64,000 bases of DNA, taken from positions 3,544,001 to 3,608,000 of the forward strand of contig JAULSN010000004.1 in assembly GCA_033439765.1 (NCBI GenBank). Direction: 5' to 3'. Source of the DNA: Lasiosphaeria ovina (taxonomy: Eukaryota; Ascomycota; Sordariomycetes; Sordariales; Lasiosphaeriaceae). How positions within the stretch are numbered: the stretch's first letter is position 1; every line of letters begins with the position of its first letter. The position numbers were made by a program, and so were the translations under genes. Positions 23,315-34,326 of the stretch are shown here, piece by piece. The notes under the pieces were generated by a model, which was given only the letters and a program-made list of their open reading frames with translations, was not told where the DNA came from and made no database searches.

Positions 23315-24976
23315 TCAAGCTTTGGCCTTCCCCTTCGCGGCTCGGGATGGCAGCTGTCGCGATGGCGGCTCCCTCCTCCGCTCCCAGATCTGGAGGTAGG
23401 CCTCGCCGAGGTAGAGCAGCTCGCTGCGGATCTTGTCGACAAACAGGTCCTGGGCGACGACCCACTCGTCAGTGGCCTTGTCGCGCAGCTGGACCTTCCA
23501 CGTCTTGCGCTCCTCGCCGCTGTCGGCCACATCGTCCTTGGCGCGCACCGCCTCGTGCACCACGTTGGCCACGAGGTCGTACCAGATTGGCTCGCCTGGG
23601 GGGTGCTGGGCCGGGTCCGGCTCGACGTAGGGCGACACGTCGAGGTTGTGGGCGTCGAAGGTGACGATGGTGGGGTTGCGCTCCGAGACGAATTTGTTCT
23701 GGCTGAAGCGCTTGACGTGGAACATGAGGAACGGCGGCAGCGGGTGCACGAGCCGGTAGCGCTTGCGCTGCGCGTTGAGCTCCTGTGCCGTGACGCCGTT
23801 GTATTTCGCCAGGATGGTCGTAAGCGGCACCTGGGGGATGATGTTGCGCTCGAGCTCGTCCTGGAACAGGGGCGCCGCCGGCAGGTCCAGCGTCAGCAGC
23901 AGGAAGCGCGTGATGTCGACTTTCACCTCGGCCGCCTCCTCGAAGCGCAGCCGGTCGCTCGCGTCGGCCTTGGCAGTGATGGCCTGCGACTCCACCTTGA
24001 GCTTGCCCTGGAACACGCGCTGGACCATGCTGGACCCGGCCTTGGTCTTGCTGCCGCCCAGCCCCAGGTGCAGGTGGTTGAGGAACCACGACAAGAACTC
24101 GACGGGATCCGACTGCGCCGTCAGGGTGAAGCGCTTGTTGGACCGCAGCGATATCTCCTGGAGCAGCTCGTGGGGGGACACATGCGCCTTGAAGGCACGC
24201 GGGTTCCAGATTTTGCGGAACAGGATTGACGTGCGCTTGACGAGCTCATCGGTCGACGTGCTAAAGTCTTCGAGCAGGAAGTAGTTTCGCAACGGCGGTG
24301 CGTGCGATAGGGCCTGCACCACCACATTGAGATAGTCGTTCTCCTTGATGTTGTTCATGCCCACAAAGCCCGGCGTGTACTGCTTTCCGCCTAGCGTCCA
24401 CGAGGTGCGCGGCTTGCGGTCCAGGTCCATGACCTCTTGGCGCGTATAGCGCGGGTCCGACACATACTTGATATCCTCCAGAGACTTGCTCTTGACCTCG
24501 TATCCCTCAGGCAGCACGTAGACCTTTTGAGTACTCATGTTGATAAAGACGTGGTGGTCTTCCTCGAGCGCGTGGAAGTAGGCGTGCGACTTGGGGCCCC
24601 GGCCCTGGAAATACTTCCCGCATACCAGACAGGCGTAGACGTTGATGTTGGATAAGCTAATGGAGCACAGTTTCTCGAAATCGAAGTCGAGCACGTTCCG
24701 GTCGATCGTGTCGAGGTACAGGTCGTCGTAGCCCTCTGTGGGCGCTGATTGCCGGATCGGCGCTTTCTCCTCGGGCTCGTCGTTAAACTCGGCTTCCTCG
24801 CCGCTGCCGGCCTCGTTGTCCCCGTTCTCGTGAGATTCGCTGTGGCCTCCATACCCGTTCTCGATTGCGCTGGCTGGCGTCAGGCTTTTGTTGTAATCAT
24901 CGAGCCTTGACTTCTTGGAGGCTGGAGAGTCGCCCGAAAGCTCGTCGAGAGCTTCTGCCGCCGGGCGTTTCGACAT
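23315..24976 (-). CDS. SAD1: U4/U6.U5 tri-snRNP factor SAD1 / USP39-like inactive ubiquitin protease
   Basis: Single exon, 553 residues. Seen: an acidic N-terminus, then a UBP zinc finger (NVYACLVCGKYFQGRGPKSH followed by AYFHALEEDHHVFINMST, residues about 100-160), YTPGFVGMNNIKENDYLNVV at the start of the USP fold, QSDPVEFLSWFLNHLHLGLG, and PFLMFHVKRFSQNKFVSERN near the C-terminus. The active-site Cys of true USPs (N-x-C-x-x-N) is replaced here by Asp-Tyr in NDYLNVV, as known for USP39/Sad1. Family knowledge: it helps assemble the U4/U6.U5 tri-snRNP for pre-mRNA splicing in the nucleus and has no protease activity. The basic KGKAKA tail could aid nuclear entry. It lies just downstream of UTP13 on the same strand. 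Confidence 0.94.
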   Translation of the reverse strand: MSKRPAAEALDELSGDSPASKKSRLDDYNKSLTPASAIENGYGGHSESHENGDNEAGSGEEAEFNDEPEEKAPIRQSAPTEGYDDLYLDTIDRNVLDFDFEKLCSISLSNINVYACLVCGKYFQGRGPKSHAYFHALEEDHHVFINMSTQKVYVLPEGYEVKSKSLEDIKYVSDPRYTRQEVMDLDRKPRTSWTLGGKQYTPGFVGMNNIKENDYLNVVVQALSHAPPLRNYFLLEDFSTSTDELVKRTSILFRKIWNPRAFKAHVSPHELLQEISLRSNKRFTLTAQSDPVEFLSWFLNHLHLGLGGSKTKAGSSMVQRVFQGKLKVESQAITAKADASDRLRFEEAAEVKVDITRFLLLTLDLPAAPLFQDELERNIIPQVPLTTILAKYNGVTAQELNAQRKRYRLVHPLPPFLMFHVKRFSQNKFVSERNPTIVTFDAHNLDVSPYVEPDPAQHPPGEPIWYDLVANVVHEAVRAKDDVADSGEERKTWKVQLRDKATDEWVVAQDLFVDKIRSELLYLGEAYLQIWERRREPPSRQLPSRAAKGKAKA

Positions 24977-25431
24977 GCCTCAGTACCGCGTTGGAGTAAT
25001 TGTCGCGGCGCGAACGTAAGAAGTAGAATCCCTCGTTAATACGCGCTGCTGATGCGCAGAGTCGTGTTTTGCGTTTGCAGCCGGGTTCTTTCCTAATTTG
25101 ACGTTCGCAAGGTTACGTTCTGAGGGAAGAAACCTTGCAGGGAGTCGCCAAACCCCGGAATTGTAGCGGGCGCAGGTCGCACATGGACTTGCCCCACCTA
25201 AGCTTGTGCAGATCTGCCCAAAGTACAGATATAGAGTCTTGAGTACGACCAAAACACGCTAGCTTAGTATGTCCATGCATGTACCATGTACTTTTTCCGA
25301 CTTTTGACTTCACCACGGCCATGTTCATCCATGCAAGGAACACAAGATTGCGATGCAAACGCGCAACAGCGGGTATTACTGATACGTACACTACTTGGTT
25401 GTGCCATCTGGCGAGGCCGGCGTATTCTCTA
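24977..25431. other. Spacer between UTP13 stop and SAD1 start
   Basis: 455 bases holding the SAD1 promoter and the UTP13 3' end. No further gene is seen. Confidence 0.5.
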
Positions 25432-28164
25432 TTACTGGGCCTCCCCCATAATCAAATCCTGATCTAGAGATGGGGCCAAGCTGTCCATCTCCTGAAGCGT
25501 GTACTCGACTAAGTAACTCTCGTCCACTAATTCGTCCATGCGCTTATAGTGCCGCTCTGTATACACCTTCAGCGCGTTGAGAACTTCTTTCAGACTACGT
25601 TGGCCCTTTGCGCCCTTGACAGAGAGATTCGAGAATTTTGAGGCTGGGTAGCTCCTCACTAGGGTCCACAGGATCCTCTGGGCCACAGGTGCTGTCCTTG
25701 CATTGGTGTTCCAGTCCCGCAGCCTGAGCAGGAGCATGAATATCTGCTCGTCCGAGAGTGAGGCAAGCACTTGGTCTACCGCTCTCACTCCACACAGGCT
25801 GCCCTCTTCTGGCGCGTTGGACGTCACAACGCTCGTAAAGAGGCTGAGAAGCCGGCCGGGGTGGTTGAGCTGAAGTGCAAGCACAATCGCGTCACGGTAG
25901 GCTCCAGCGTGAATGTAGTTCTCGAGCTCCTGTTCTTGCTCGACCAGCTTCAGGGCTGCCTGCGAAACCGCCGCCTGGGTTTCCGACGTCGTGTCCTTCC
26001 AGAATGTGATCTTCGAATCGCTACCGCCCGACACGATTGTATTCGTTCTCGGGTGGATAGCTAGCGTCCACAGCCTGTCCTCGTGGTTGTCCAGCGTGCA
26101 TTCTGTTTCCCCAAGGTTCGCATCCCATACTTTGACCAAGCTATCAGCTCCAGCACTGGCAAACTCAACTGGCCTCTTCGACGACTTGTCGTCGCCGGGT
26201 AGATTCAGCCACACCACCTTGAGGACGTTGTGCGAGTGTCCCTCAAATGTCCTCAGACATGTATAGTCTGAGAGGTTCCATAGCTTGATGGTCTTGTCGC
26301 CGCTTCCAGTAAGAATGACCCCTTTCCCGGACACGGAACCCTGTTCGCCCTGGATCGAAGGTGTGTTTAGAGGAGCAAATCGGACGGTCCACACGCCTCT
26401 GCGGTGCCCCTTGAGAATACCTTGAACCTCAAGCCGCTCTACATCCCAGATCTTGACTGTCTTGTCCTGAGACGCCGAAGCAAATAGGCGGCCCGAAGGG
26501 CTAACGTCTAGGGCGTTGATATCCTTTTCGTGGGCTAACCGGCGGAGGCTCGAAGAAGATATGCCCGTCGTTTGCGACTGCCGCGGAATATCGCGCTTCT
26601 GGACAAACCGATCCTGGGAGCCGGTTATAAGGAAAGCCGGCGGGTGATCAAGGGGGTTTTTGAATGCATCCGAATTTTCCTGTGGCACCGTCTTGGGAAG
26701 GGCAACGGCTCCGACCGACTCCAAATGGCCGGTAAAGGCGGCGTAGCAGGTGTAGGAATTATTTGCCGCATCGATACGCCAGAGTCGCGCGCTGTTGTCT
26801 TTTGCACCGCTCGCGATCCAGTGACCAGACCAGTCGACATCCAAGGACATTACTATATCCTCGTGACCCTTCAACAACGCGACGTCATGCCCGAAATAGG
26901 CAGTGTCGTCTTCTGCGCTAGCCTCGGGCTGCGCGTCGGCTACGGAAACGAGCCTCACGTCCTCTGAGTTTGTAGCGAGTGCCATCAAGGACTGGTCGGG
27001 AAGGAGATAGACCAGATCTAAGATTTCATCGTGAGTTCCAGAGATCCGCCTGAACGGCTCCATGAGAACTCCCGACTGTTGGTTGGCGTCTGCCGAGGAG
27101 GGTATCCGGTAAAAGGCGAGCGTAAAATCGGCCTGGGCGCAAAGAACGAGAGACTTGTGCGCAAGGCAGATTGCTGACACGATTTCCTCGCCTTCTGACC
27201 TGGGTTCCTGTTCCTGGGTAATCTCCTGGTGCGTAGAGGTGTCCCATAGCCTCAGGAGACCGCTCGTCCCGGCCGAGTACATCAACTTGCCGCCATTGAG
27301 AAATCCCACCGCCTCGACGGACTCGTGGCGCAACATGGGTGTCCCCTGCCACTCTTCGTCCTTCCATAGCCACAATGTCATCGTCTTGTCTCTGCTGCTG
27401 CTGAGAAGGGTGTGCTGGTCCGGCGAGTAGTCTATACTCTGGATATTAGAGTCGTGTGCCTCATTTCTCCTCTTTGAATCCGAAAAGACAGAATATGTGG
27501 TGCGCTTGCGGAGGTCGAACACGCGTAGTTTGCCGTCCTGTGTACCATACGCAAGTCGGAACCCGGAGTCGGCAGAGTCGTCATTTTGCTGGCTCTCCTC
27601 AACCTGCCCCTTTCTCGCGTTCCTTTTCGCCTTGCGGCCGGATTTGTCTCTGGCGCTCTGGGCAGTTGCAGCCAGCTCGAAGAAATGCAGGGCAGAGACA
27701 AGAACGCCCGGGCCGCTGACCGTATGGGTGACGTAGCCGCCAATGATGTCCCAGATCTTGATGGCGCCATCTGCAGCGCCGGTAGCAAGGAGGGTGCTTG
27801 TCTTGTCAACGGCGAGCACCACGACGGGTGTAGCGTGAGGCTTCGAGGTCCGCACAAGGGTTGCCTCGACCGTGTCGAACTCTGGGGAGATTGCCAGGGA
27901 GTAGATGCGCATCGTCAGGGAGCGCGAGCAGACAATCAGGTGGGAGGCTGAGGGGGTGATTGTCAGGGTTGAGATTGGCTCGCCATCGCCTTCGATCTCG
28001 ACAAGCCGCCTCCCGGACGCCAACTCGGTGAGCACGGCGGCCTCGCCCAGCGTCGAGACGAGGATCCTTGCGCCATTGTCTAGCGCAACAGAACCGCCCG
28101 TGTATATGGGCTGTATGACATTGCTGACCTCGAAGGTCGTCTTGGCCGACTGTCGAGTTGCCAT
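25432..28164 (-). CDS. UTP13: UTP13, WD40 subunit of the SSU processome (UtpB)
   Basis: Single exon, 910 residues from MATRQSAKTTFEVSN; an in-frame ATG 33 codons upstream (28263) is less likely because the conserved part begins at this Met. Seen: WD40 repeats through residues about 50-700, for example LLATGAADGAIKIWD, LLSSSRDKTMTLWLW, WIASGAKDNSARLWRI, LFASASQDKTVKIWDVERLE, VILTGSGDKTIKLWNLSDYT and IVSGGSDSKITFWKDTTSE, consistent with twin propellers. The C-terminal Utp13 domain follows (AYRDAIVLALQLNHPGRLLS, ILWTLVRSYPASK, YTERHYKRMDELVDESYLVE). Family knowledge: UtpB component needed for 18S pre-rRNA processing in the nucleolus (human TBL3). Confidence 0.95.
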   Translation of the reverse strand: MATRQSAKTTFEVSNVIQPIYTGGSVALDNGARILVSTLGEAAVLTELASGRRLVEIEGDGEPISTLTITPSASHLIVCSRSLTMRIYSLAISPEFDTVEATLVRTSKPHATPVVVLAVDKTSTLLATGAADGAIKIWDIIGGYVTHTVSGPGVLVSALHFFELAATAQSARDKSGRKAKRNARKGQVEESQQNDDSADSGFRLAYGTQDGKLRVFDLRKRTTYSVFSDSKRRNEAHDSNIQSIDYSPDQHTLLSSSRDKTMTLWLWKDEEWQGTPMLRHESVEAVGFLNGGKLMYSAGTSGLLRLWDTSTHQEITQEQEPRSEGEEIVSAICLAHKSLVLCAQADFTLAFYRIPSSADANQQSGVLMEPFRRISGTHDEILDLVYLLPDQSLMALATNSEDVRLVSVADAQPEASAEDDTAYFGHDVALLKGHEDIVMSLDVDWSGHWIASGAKDNSARLWRIDAANNSYTCYAAFTGHLESVGAVALPKTVPQENSDAFKNPLDHPPAFLITGSQDRFVQKRDIPRQSQTTGISSSSLRRLAHEKDINALDVSPSGRLFASASQDKTVKIWDVERLEVQGILKGHRRGVWTVRFAPLNTPSIQGEQGSVSGKGVILTGSGDKTIKLWNLSDYTCLRTFEGHSHNVLKVVWLNLPGDDKSSKRPVEFASAGADSLVKVWDANLGETECTLDNHEDRLWTLAIHPRTNTIVSGGSDSKITFWKDTTSETQAAVSQAALKLVEQEQELENYIHAGAYRDAIVLALQLNHPGRLLSLFTSVVTSNAPEEGSLCGVRAVDQVLASLSDEQIFMLLLRLRDWNTNARTAPVAQRILWTLVRSYPASKFSNLSVKGAKGQRSLKEVLNALKVYTERHYKRMDELVDESYLVEYTLQEMDSLAPSLDQDLIMGEAQ

Positions 28165-28591
28165 TTGGGCTTGTGGTGTATTTTGGGTATTATTTGACAA
28201 TGTCGACAGATGGCGGCTGCGCTGCGGGATGCCACATGCGCTTGCTGTCTCCACCTCTTCCACCCCAAATTTTTTTCGTCCCTCAATCCCCCAGCTCTCG
28301 CTGGAATTTTGCCGATAAGCCCTGGAATTAAGGTTATCTTAGCGCCATGCGCCTGAGCACCCCTGCAACGTAACCCCCGGGCCCGTTTGACGTCCCCGGT
28401 TGGCTAGGGTTGGTACAAATCCCAACTCGCGTCTTTCGTCAACCACTCCCCATTCCCCTTCTCACTCATCATTCACCATTCATGTGGCCAAAGTCGGCTC
28501 TATTTTGGGCTACTCATCAAGCGGGCCCCAGGTAGCTATTATCGAAAGCTTTTCTCCTACAAATGTTGGCAGCATAATCGATTGAAACAAT
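28165..28591. other. Divergent promoter region UTP13 / membrane protein
   Basis: 427 bases between divergent starts; only promoter and leader sequence is seen. Confidence 0.5.
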
Positions 28592-30478
28592 ATGGGTCAA
28601 CTGGAGCCGTTGATCTCCCAGGCCTTGGTAAGCTCCAACGCTCAAGCTCAACTCAATCTTGAACCCTGAGCTCAGATCTTGAACCCCGAAATGAGAGGCG
28701 TTTCTCATTCCCAATTCCCATCTTCCAAGGGTCCTAACAAGATTGCGCAGGGCCGGTCTCCTTACGACGATGTCGCCCCCGGAGACCCAAACGCTCCGGC
28801 GGATCCGCAGTCTGACAACCCGCAGATGTACGATGAGCGAGGGCGCCCCGTGAATGAGGAGACACGGCGTATCAATAGAGATATCATCCGCTCTCACAAT
28901 GAAGTCATGCAGGTTATCGGTGTTGCAGAACCCGACACGGGCGCGGCCGAGACTCAAGCGCAGGCGCTTGCCAATGCTCACGGCAGCTACGAAAATTCGG
29001 TTGGAAATAACCTTGACATGCTGGGCGGCGTGCTTGGTACATCCATTGCTTGGGGTGTCAGTGGTATACGCCAGCGCGTTCTGGTATGTGGCCAGCGTTG
29101 CCGTTTGCCTGCCTAGCCGGCTTGTTTTTCGGTATTAATATTGTTTCCGCAGTTGTACGATCTGTATTCCCAGGTTCCGTTCCACGAGCTGTTTCGACTC
29201 CATCGGCAGTACCAGTCCTGGCCATCTTATCTCTACGCAGGCCTCCCGTCCTTTATTGTCGGGACTGCGCTACTACCCAACCAGCTGTCCAGAGCCATCG
29301 ATAGTATCCTGGGTTCCATACTTCCGGCATCGTTGGGAGATATGCAGTTTCCCTATCTGTAAGCTTCTTGTTCTTGTTCTTGTTCTTGCAAGTTCTGGTT
29401 CTGAACAGGCCCCCGGCCAACCTTGTGCAGGCCTTCCTCTATCGTGAAATACATTCGGATTCACCTCGAGGTGTTCTCCCTGATGCAGCGCGTAGGGATT
29501 ATCTCACCGACAGCCTTTTTGCCGGGTCTCGCATTCTTTTGGCCTGGATCGACTAGCTCGCCCTTCTACATCCCTCCGTTGCCGTCGCCATTGACCTACG
29601 AAACTGTGCTGCAGTGGTCTCTGCCCTTTGCTTGTGGTGCGGCGCCTTTCGTAGGGTATTTCTTCTATGGGATCGCCATGAGTCGTGTCTCGAGCTTCTT
29701 TACTCGCAACATTGAGCAGCGTCTACCACAGCCCAGGACTCCATCGTGGCGGGTACCCTTGAGAGAGCTGCCTCCCCCACCGCCTTCAGTTGTTCCGGGC
29801 GGTCTGGCCGAAGAGCAGCCTAGGAACGCGGGCGACATCGCCAGAGACGAGTCTATATCGCGGGCCGCCCATGAGGGGCAACCGGCCGCCGGCGGCCCCC
29901 CCGCTGGACCAGCCCGGCGCCAGAGCACAGCCTCGGCACGTGGGGACGAATTCTCTAGCGACGATGAAGGTGGCGACATAATTAGTGCCACCCTGATCAG
30001 TTTCGACGTGGAGGCTAGTGAAGCCAACGACACACATCATGGGGCGGCAGCTTGGTCGGCCGAGCTCAGGCCAAACATGTCGGAGAATAGAGCGGCAGTG
30101 GCTCAGGAGCCCAGATACCGCGTCAATGCGCTCACCACACTGCCGTCTCGCATGGCAGCCGACTTTCTCGGAGCCGTTGCAACCAGGATTGTGACCGCAC
30201 CGCTTGCAAGTGTGATTTGGACTGGCATCGCCAACTGCTATCTTGCCCGCGGCGACGGCCTGGCGTTTGATGCCCTTGCCATCTTCGGGTTCACTGTGAG
30301 CGCCCTGCCGCATTGGTCATGGCAAAGGAGTAGAAATCTGTTGGGGATAGAGTTGGTATATTTCACCCTCAGATTTGGGGCATGGGGTCTCACGACTTCC
30401 CTAGCGAAGCGGTACTTCATGAGCGACGAGGAGTGGGAAAAAAAGCACGGGTTTACTTCGGAGTTCCTCGAAGACTGA
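28592..30478 (+). CDS. Multi-pass membrane protein of unknown function
   Basis: Four exons: 28592-28627, 28676-29083, 29153-29358 and 29431-30478, about 565 residues. The first exon encodes only MGQLEPLISQAL. Seen: a soluble N-terminal part (about 140 residues) with SPYDDVAPGDPNAPADPQSD, then an amphipathic region LYDLYSQVPFHELFRLHRQY and WPSYLYAGLPSFIVGTALLP, a segment VEVFSLMQ-like helix followed by ISPTAFLPGLAFFWPGS, a hydrophobic helix LPFACGAAPFVGYFFYGIAM, a disordered Pro/Ala-rich acidic linker (about 120 residues), and three C-terminal hydrophobic helices (DFLGAVATRIVTAPLASVIW, ALAIFGFTVSALPHW, LLGIELVYFTLRFGAWGL). I do not recognise a family. It ends with SDEEWEKKHGFTSEFLED. Confidence 0.85.
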
Positions 30479-31010
30479 GCCGATTCTGTTTATTCTTTCT
30501 GTATTACAAACCAGCCGTGCGCATCATCACTAGGATTGTCTCCTCTATGCAGACGAGCATAATTAGCACGCAACACTACGTGTGATTCGCCCCGCGACTC
30601 ACATGCCACCGGGGTATTAATGCTCTGCCCGCCATGCAAATTTACCTGTGAAGGTCAACTTGCCGTTGTCGGATTGTGTGTCCAAAGCGCACATCTCAAC
30701 AGTGTTCCAGAAACCCCTTACTGCCTGAGGTGCCGGTAACCCTCTGAATCCGGGACAAAGAGTTGTCTTGGTGAAATGACCTGGTAGCCGGCCCGCAGAC
30801 TCTAAATATGGCTTGGTGCTCATCGAGCATTCTCCCCCGAGATGAAGTGGGGGCCTGTTTCTATCCCCTCCGCCTTGGCCTATCCCTCTAGATAATTCCA
30901 TACCTAGTGGTGCCTGCATAGCTCTGCACCAAGAGGAACGGGCTACAAACCGAACCAGACACTGGCGGGCAAGCCAAAGCAGAGCCTAACTAACAGACCC
31001 ACTTTCCTCG
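30479..31010. other. Intergenic spacer between convergent genes
   Basis: 532 bases between the membrane protein stop and the MHF1 stop; nothing gene-like is seen. Confidence 0.5.
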
Positions 31011-31651
31011 TCAACGCCTGGCCTTCCCTTTGGCCTTTGTAGCTTTCAGGCGGTCGACACAGTCTTTGATCATGGCGTGGAGGTCCGAGTTCCGCCGCGC
31101 CAGCAGGAGCACGTCGTCGGTCGTGACCGTCGTACGGCCCGCATGCTGGCTGAAGCTCTCCAAATCAACGGCGACGTTCTCTGTGAGAAGTGAGTGAGCG
31201 GTTGTGAGAGGATGAGATGTTTAAATTTATTTCTTTATTCCTTCCCCCTTCACTTTGCCCAAGGTGTCAATTGGCCGCCCAGCGGCCAGCCAAGTCACTT
31301 TGAAACTCATGTGTTTTGAGTGGGCGTGAAAGAGCGGAAGCGGAGAACGAAAAAGAAAGAAAAAAAGAAGAAAAAAATTCACCAATCTGTGCCCAGACCA
31401 TCTCCGTCAGAGCTGCGATGAACTGCGGCGTCGCGTTGCGGTTCCGCCGAAGCGACTCCTCGTCCACCATCTTCCCGATGGCGAACCACAGGGCTGCTTT
31501 CAGGCGCTGCGGATCAATGGTGAGTCAGCTCACAGCTGCACGGCGTGTAAATATGCATGTGGAGTAGGTAGTGCCGATGAGATATGAGTGATGGAAAATA
31601 ATTCCATGAGGTGCTTACTTCTCGCACTTCTTCGTCTGGAGGGTCTGCCAT
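31011..31651 (-). CDS. MHF1: MHF1 / CENP-S histone-fold protein
   Basis: Three exons (minus strand): 31651-31619, 31506-31383 and 31180-31011, giving 108 residues. Joins are phase 0 and phase 1. Seen: MADPPDEEVRERLKAALWFA, then KMVDEESLRRN and ATPQFIAALTEMVWAQIENV, then VAVDLESFSQHAGRTTVTTD, DDVLLLARRNSDLHAMI and a basic tail KATKAKGKARR. This is the CENP-S histone-fold order of helices, with a usual length. Family knowledge: MHF1 pairs with MHF2/CENP-X in the Fanconi-type FANCM/Mph1 remodelling complex and at kinetochores. No single uninterrupted ORF covers it. TIR element copy 3 lies about 175 bases upstream of its start. Confidence 0.9.
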
Positions 31652-32424
31652 TTTTGTCGGCGTGTTACCTCTACCTGCAGGAATCTTTGGTGATAGTCGA
31701 GGATAAGGAACCTGGAAGCCTTCATATGAAGACGCGTCGAGCGCGTTACAATTGGAGTTGCATGGAGGGGCACGCGTGTTCTCCAAGAGCTGACACTTTA
31801 ACTTTGCATTACATAAGGCATCATACTCCAATCCCTGAATGTTGTGTTAGCGGGCGACTTCCCAAGATCCCAAGAGTCTCAATACCCTACTCCTCGTCCT
31901 AAAGAGTCTTTTACTAAGTGAGGTAATAGCTACAGGGATACCTATTAACGAATCGTAGAGGCCTATCTCCCACTAGAAATACATATCATAGGCATTTCCT
32001 GGCCGGTTTATTTGTTACAATCTTTATTCTGCCAAAGTGCCACGCTACGGGACTAGTACGTACAAGATACCCTGAGGTATAAGCTAAGCCGGGCTTGCCG
32101 GAGGGGCGGGAGCTACGGAACAGTGGGGTAGCCTTGGCGCATCTAACCCCTACGTAACGAGCTGGAGAAGTGTTCAGTGCAGATTTTCGCTGGGAGCGAT
32201 GCGGTGTTTGTTTTCCCCTTTCCTTCGTTCTTCGATACCTCACGATCCCACTCTCTACTGAACTCGCGCAAACATCAATTGACACGGCGGCGCCTCTCCC
32301 CTAGTTTTTCGACCCCGCTCCATATTCTACGGCCCCCTGAGCTAGCTGTTCGGGACATTTGACGATTGAATCGGTATTGGCAGAAGACGGAACCTGCAAC
32401 TACACCAGCCCCACTGAGAAAGAG
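31652..32424. other. Divergent promoter region MHF1 / PGA2 containing a mobile element
   Basis: 773 bases with TIR element copy 3 (31827 to about 32045) taking up nearly a third of it. No further gene is seen. Confidence 0.5.
31827..32045 (+). mobile_element. Miniature inverted-repeat element, copy 3 (right end lost)
   Basis: After TA the sequence reads CTCCAATCCCTGAATG and then GTTAGCGGGCGACTTCCC, matching copy 1. The interior matches copy 1 (CCTAAAGA, TAGAGGCC, TTTCCTGGCCG) in the same orientation. Near 32035-32045 only the inner part of the right TIR (GCCACGC) remains. Confidence 0.75.
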
Positions 32425-32971
32425 ATGGACGTGTTCTGGAATATCCTCAGGGTGGCGCGGGAACGCTTTCAAAACAATGTCGCTGCAGCGGTGGTGAATA
32501 CGCCGATAGAGAAGTGGATCAAGCTGGTGATCATTGCTGGCGCTTGTAAGACCGACTATACCCCAACTATTGCGGAGGCTGAGGTTGCTCGCACGAAGAT
32601 TCAGGGGGCTAGATGGCTAACGGGAGGGCTTGTTTGGGAGAATAGACATGCTGCTGAGGCCTTATATAATCAAGCTCGGCGGGCGCGCTCAGATGAGATC
32701 ACACGAGGACGAGGCGGCCGAGTCAGAAGCGACATACCAAAAGGCGCAAATCTCGCCCAACCAGCTCCGAGGCCAGGTTGATATCCCCGAAGACAGCGAC
32801 GATGAAACCGAGGAAGGCGCCCTGGCATCCGGTGCAGACTGGGGCAAGAAGGCGAGAAGAAGGCAGCGTGACATGATCAAGAAGCTGCTCGATGCCGAGG
32901 AGCGTCGCCTGCAGGAGACACTAGAGGAGGAAGAGGACAAAGACATCGAGGAGTTCCTGATCCCTAGCTAA
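32425..32971 (+). CDS. PGA2: PGA2 family ER membrane protein
   Basis: Two exons, 32425-32545 and 32646-32971, joined in phase 1 over a 100-base intron (GTAAGA donor, GGCTAACG branch). About 148 residues. Seen: a short N-terminal helix (MDVFWNILRVARERFQNNVA), the transmembrane stretch KWIKLVIIAGAYMLLRPYII that is only made whole by splicing, KLGGRAQ, then a charged coiled tail SDDETEEGALASGADWGKKA and RRRQRDMIKKLLDAEERRLQ, ending EEFLIPS. Family knowledge: yeast Pga2 is an essential ER/nuclear envelope protein that affects maturation of GPI protein Gas1 and of Pho8. Assignment rests on the WIKL..GAYMLLRPY..KLGG signature. Confidence 0.82.
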
Positions 32972-34326
32972 GATGTTGTGACGGAGCAGATCAAATCGTG
33001 TCCAGCTTCTGGGGCGGGTCCGGAACAGCACTTCACCAATTGATCAGGAAGCCGATTCACCTGTCTCGCTTCGATCCAGTCAACGTTTGCTCGGGGGAAG
33101 ATCATCGCGTCGCGTCCTGCTGTAGTTGAGCTTCTCGACTCAGGAGTCTGTAATTAAATTGGGATACCGCAGAGACCACCTGCGGATTCCATCATCCTGT
33201 GGGGACCACCCGTCACCTTGAACAAACATATTACCTCACCTGTAGCAATAGAGGTGCCCATATTGTTTTAACATGCCGTCAACCAAGTGCTATGCAAGCC
33301 CAAGGGACGCCGAGGTGCTGCGGCGGGCCATTGTGCTTCAAGGTCACCATGCCTGGGCAGGCACCTAAGGTACATAAGGTAGGTATGTTTTTACATATTC
33401 GGCGCTCCTCAATTTGTTGAACAATAGTGAGGTAGGTCAAGGCAGCTTGTACAGCCCAATTCCCGAACAATGCCTATATTCGCGCGGTACTCATAAATGA
33501 TACGGATTATGGACAAGAAACACGCATTTGCTAGGTACCTTATCTCTTATAAAGGGCTTTACCTAAAAGCGTTGGAGTCCCGCCTTGGAAGAAAATATTT
33601 TTGCATGAACCGCACCTAAGACAATAGGAAGCTCTTCGCCTCATTGAAAAGCCCCGCTCCAGTAACACAGGACAAGGGGTCATTACCCAACTTGGCTTAG
33701 CGTAGTCGCTGCTAGCCCGAAATTTCTACCAACTGCCGCATCTGCTCCCCACTAGGTTCTGCCCGCAAGGTTCTCACGCCAAAAAGGCTCCCTATCAGTG
33801 CTCGCTGCTTTCGGAGTATTCACTTCAAAAAACGCAGCTTTTAAATCTGCGAACTGCTCGCTTTTGGGAAACGAGATCGAGCAGCTTTTCTGCGAAGGAA
33901 TTATCCCGCCAATTCTTCGCTGGTGCTTACTCGGAGCATACTGAAACCCAACCGAGCTTAACCTTGCCGCACTCAGGCCCCTCTTCTGCCCTCGCGCTCG
34001 CGGGCCTTTTTCAACTTCGCCCTGCCCGCTGCCTACTCAGCCCCACCTGACGACTCACCAATCTGAACTTCAACTCTTCTACGTTTCATCGACCTACAAG
34101 AAGAAACGGCCGCCAGATCGCAGCACAGCAAACAACAAGCGCGAATTCCGCGGGAACCCACCGGTCGCGACTCGCGATTGCTGGGATCTGCACTGCGAAC
34201 ACCTGCAGGTTGCCTCCCATCGCCGCGCAGAAGAGAAAGCACAGAGCCGCCCCGAGCTGGTTGCGCCTCGGCGAAACCAAACAGGATCACACAAGCTTCA
34301 TCTACACCGGCAAGAAGTCCGACAGT
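32972..34326. other. Intergenic spacer and MTR2 leader
   Basis: No gene supported over 1.35 kb. A C-rich leader precedes MTR2. Confidence 0.5.

Noticed and set aside
23312..24229. Open frame of 305 codons antisense to SAD1
   Set aside because: Shadow of the SAD1 coding frame with no recognisable domain.
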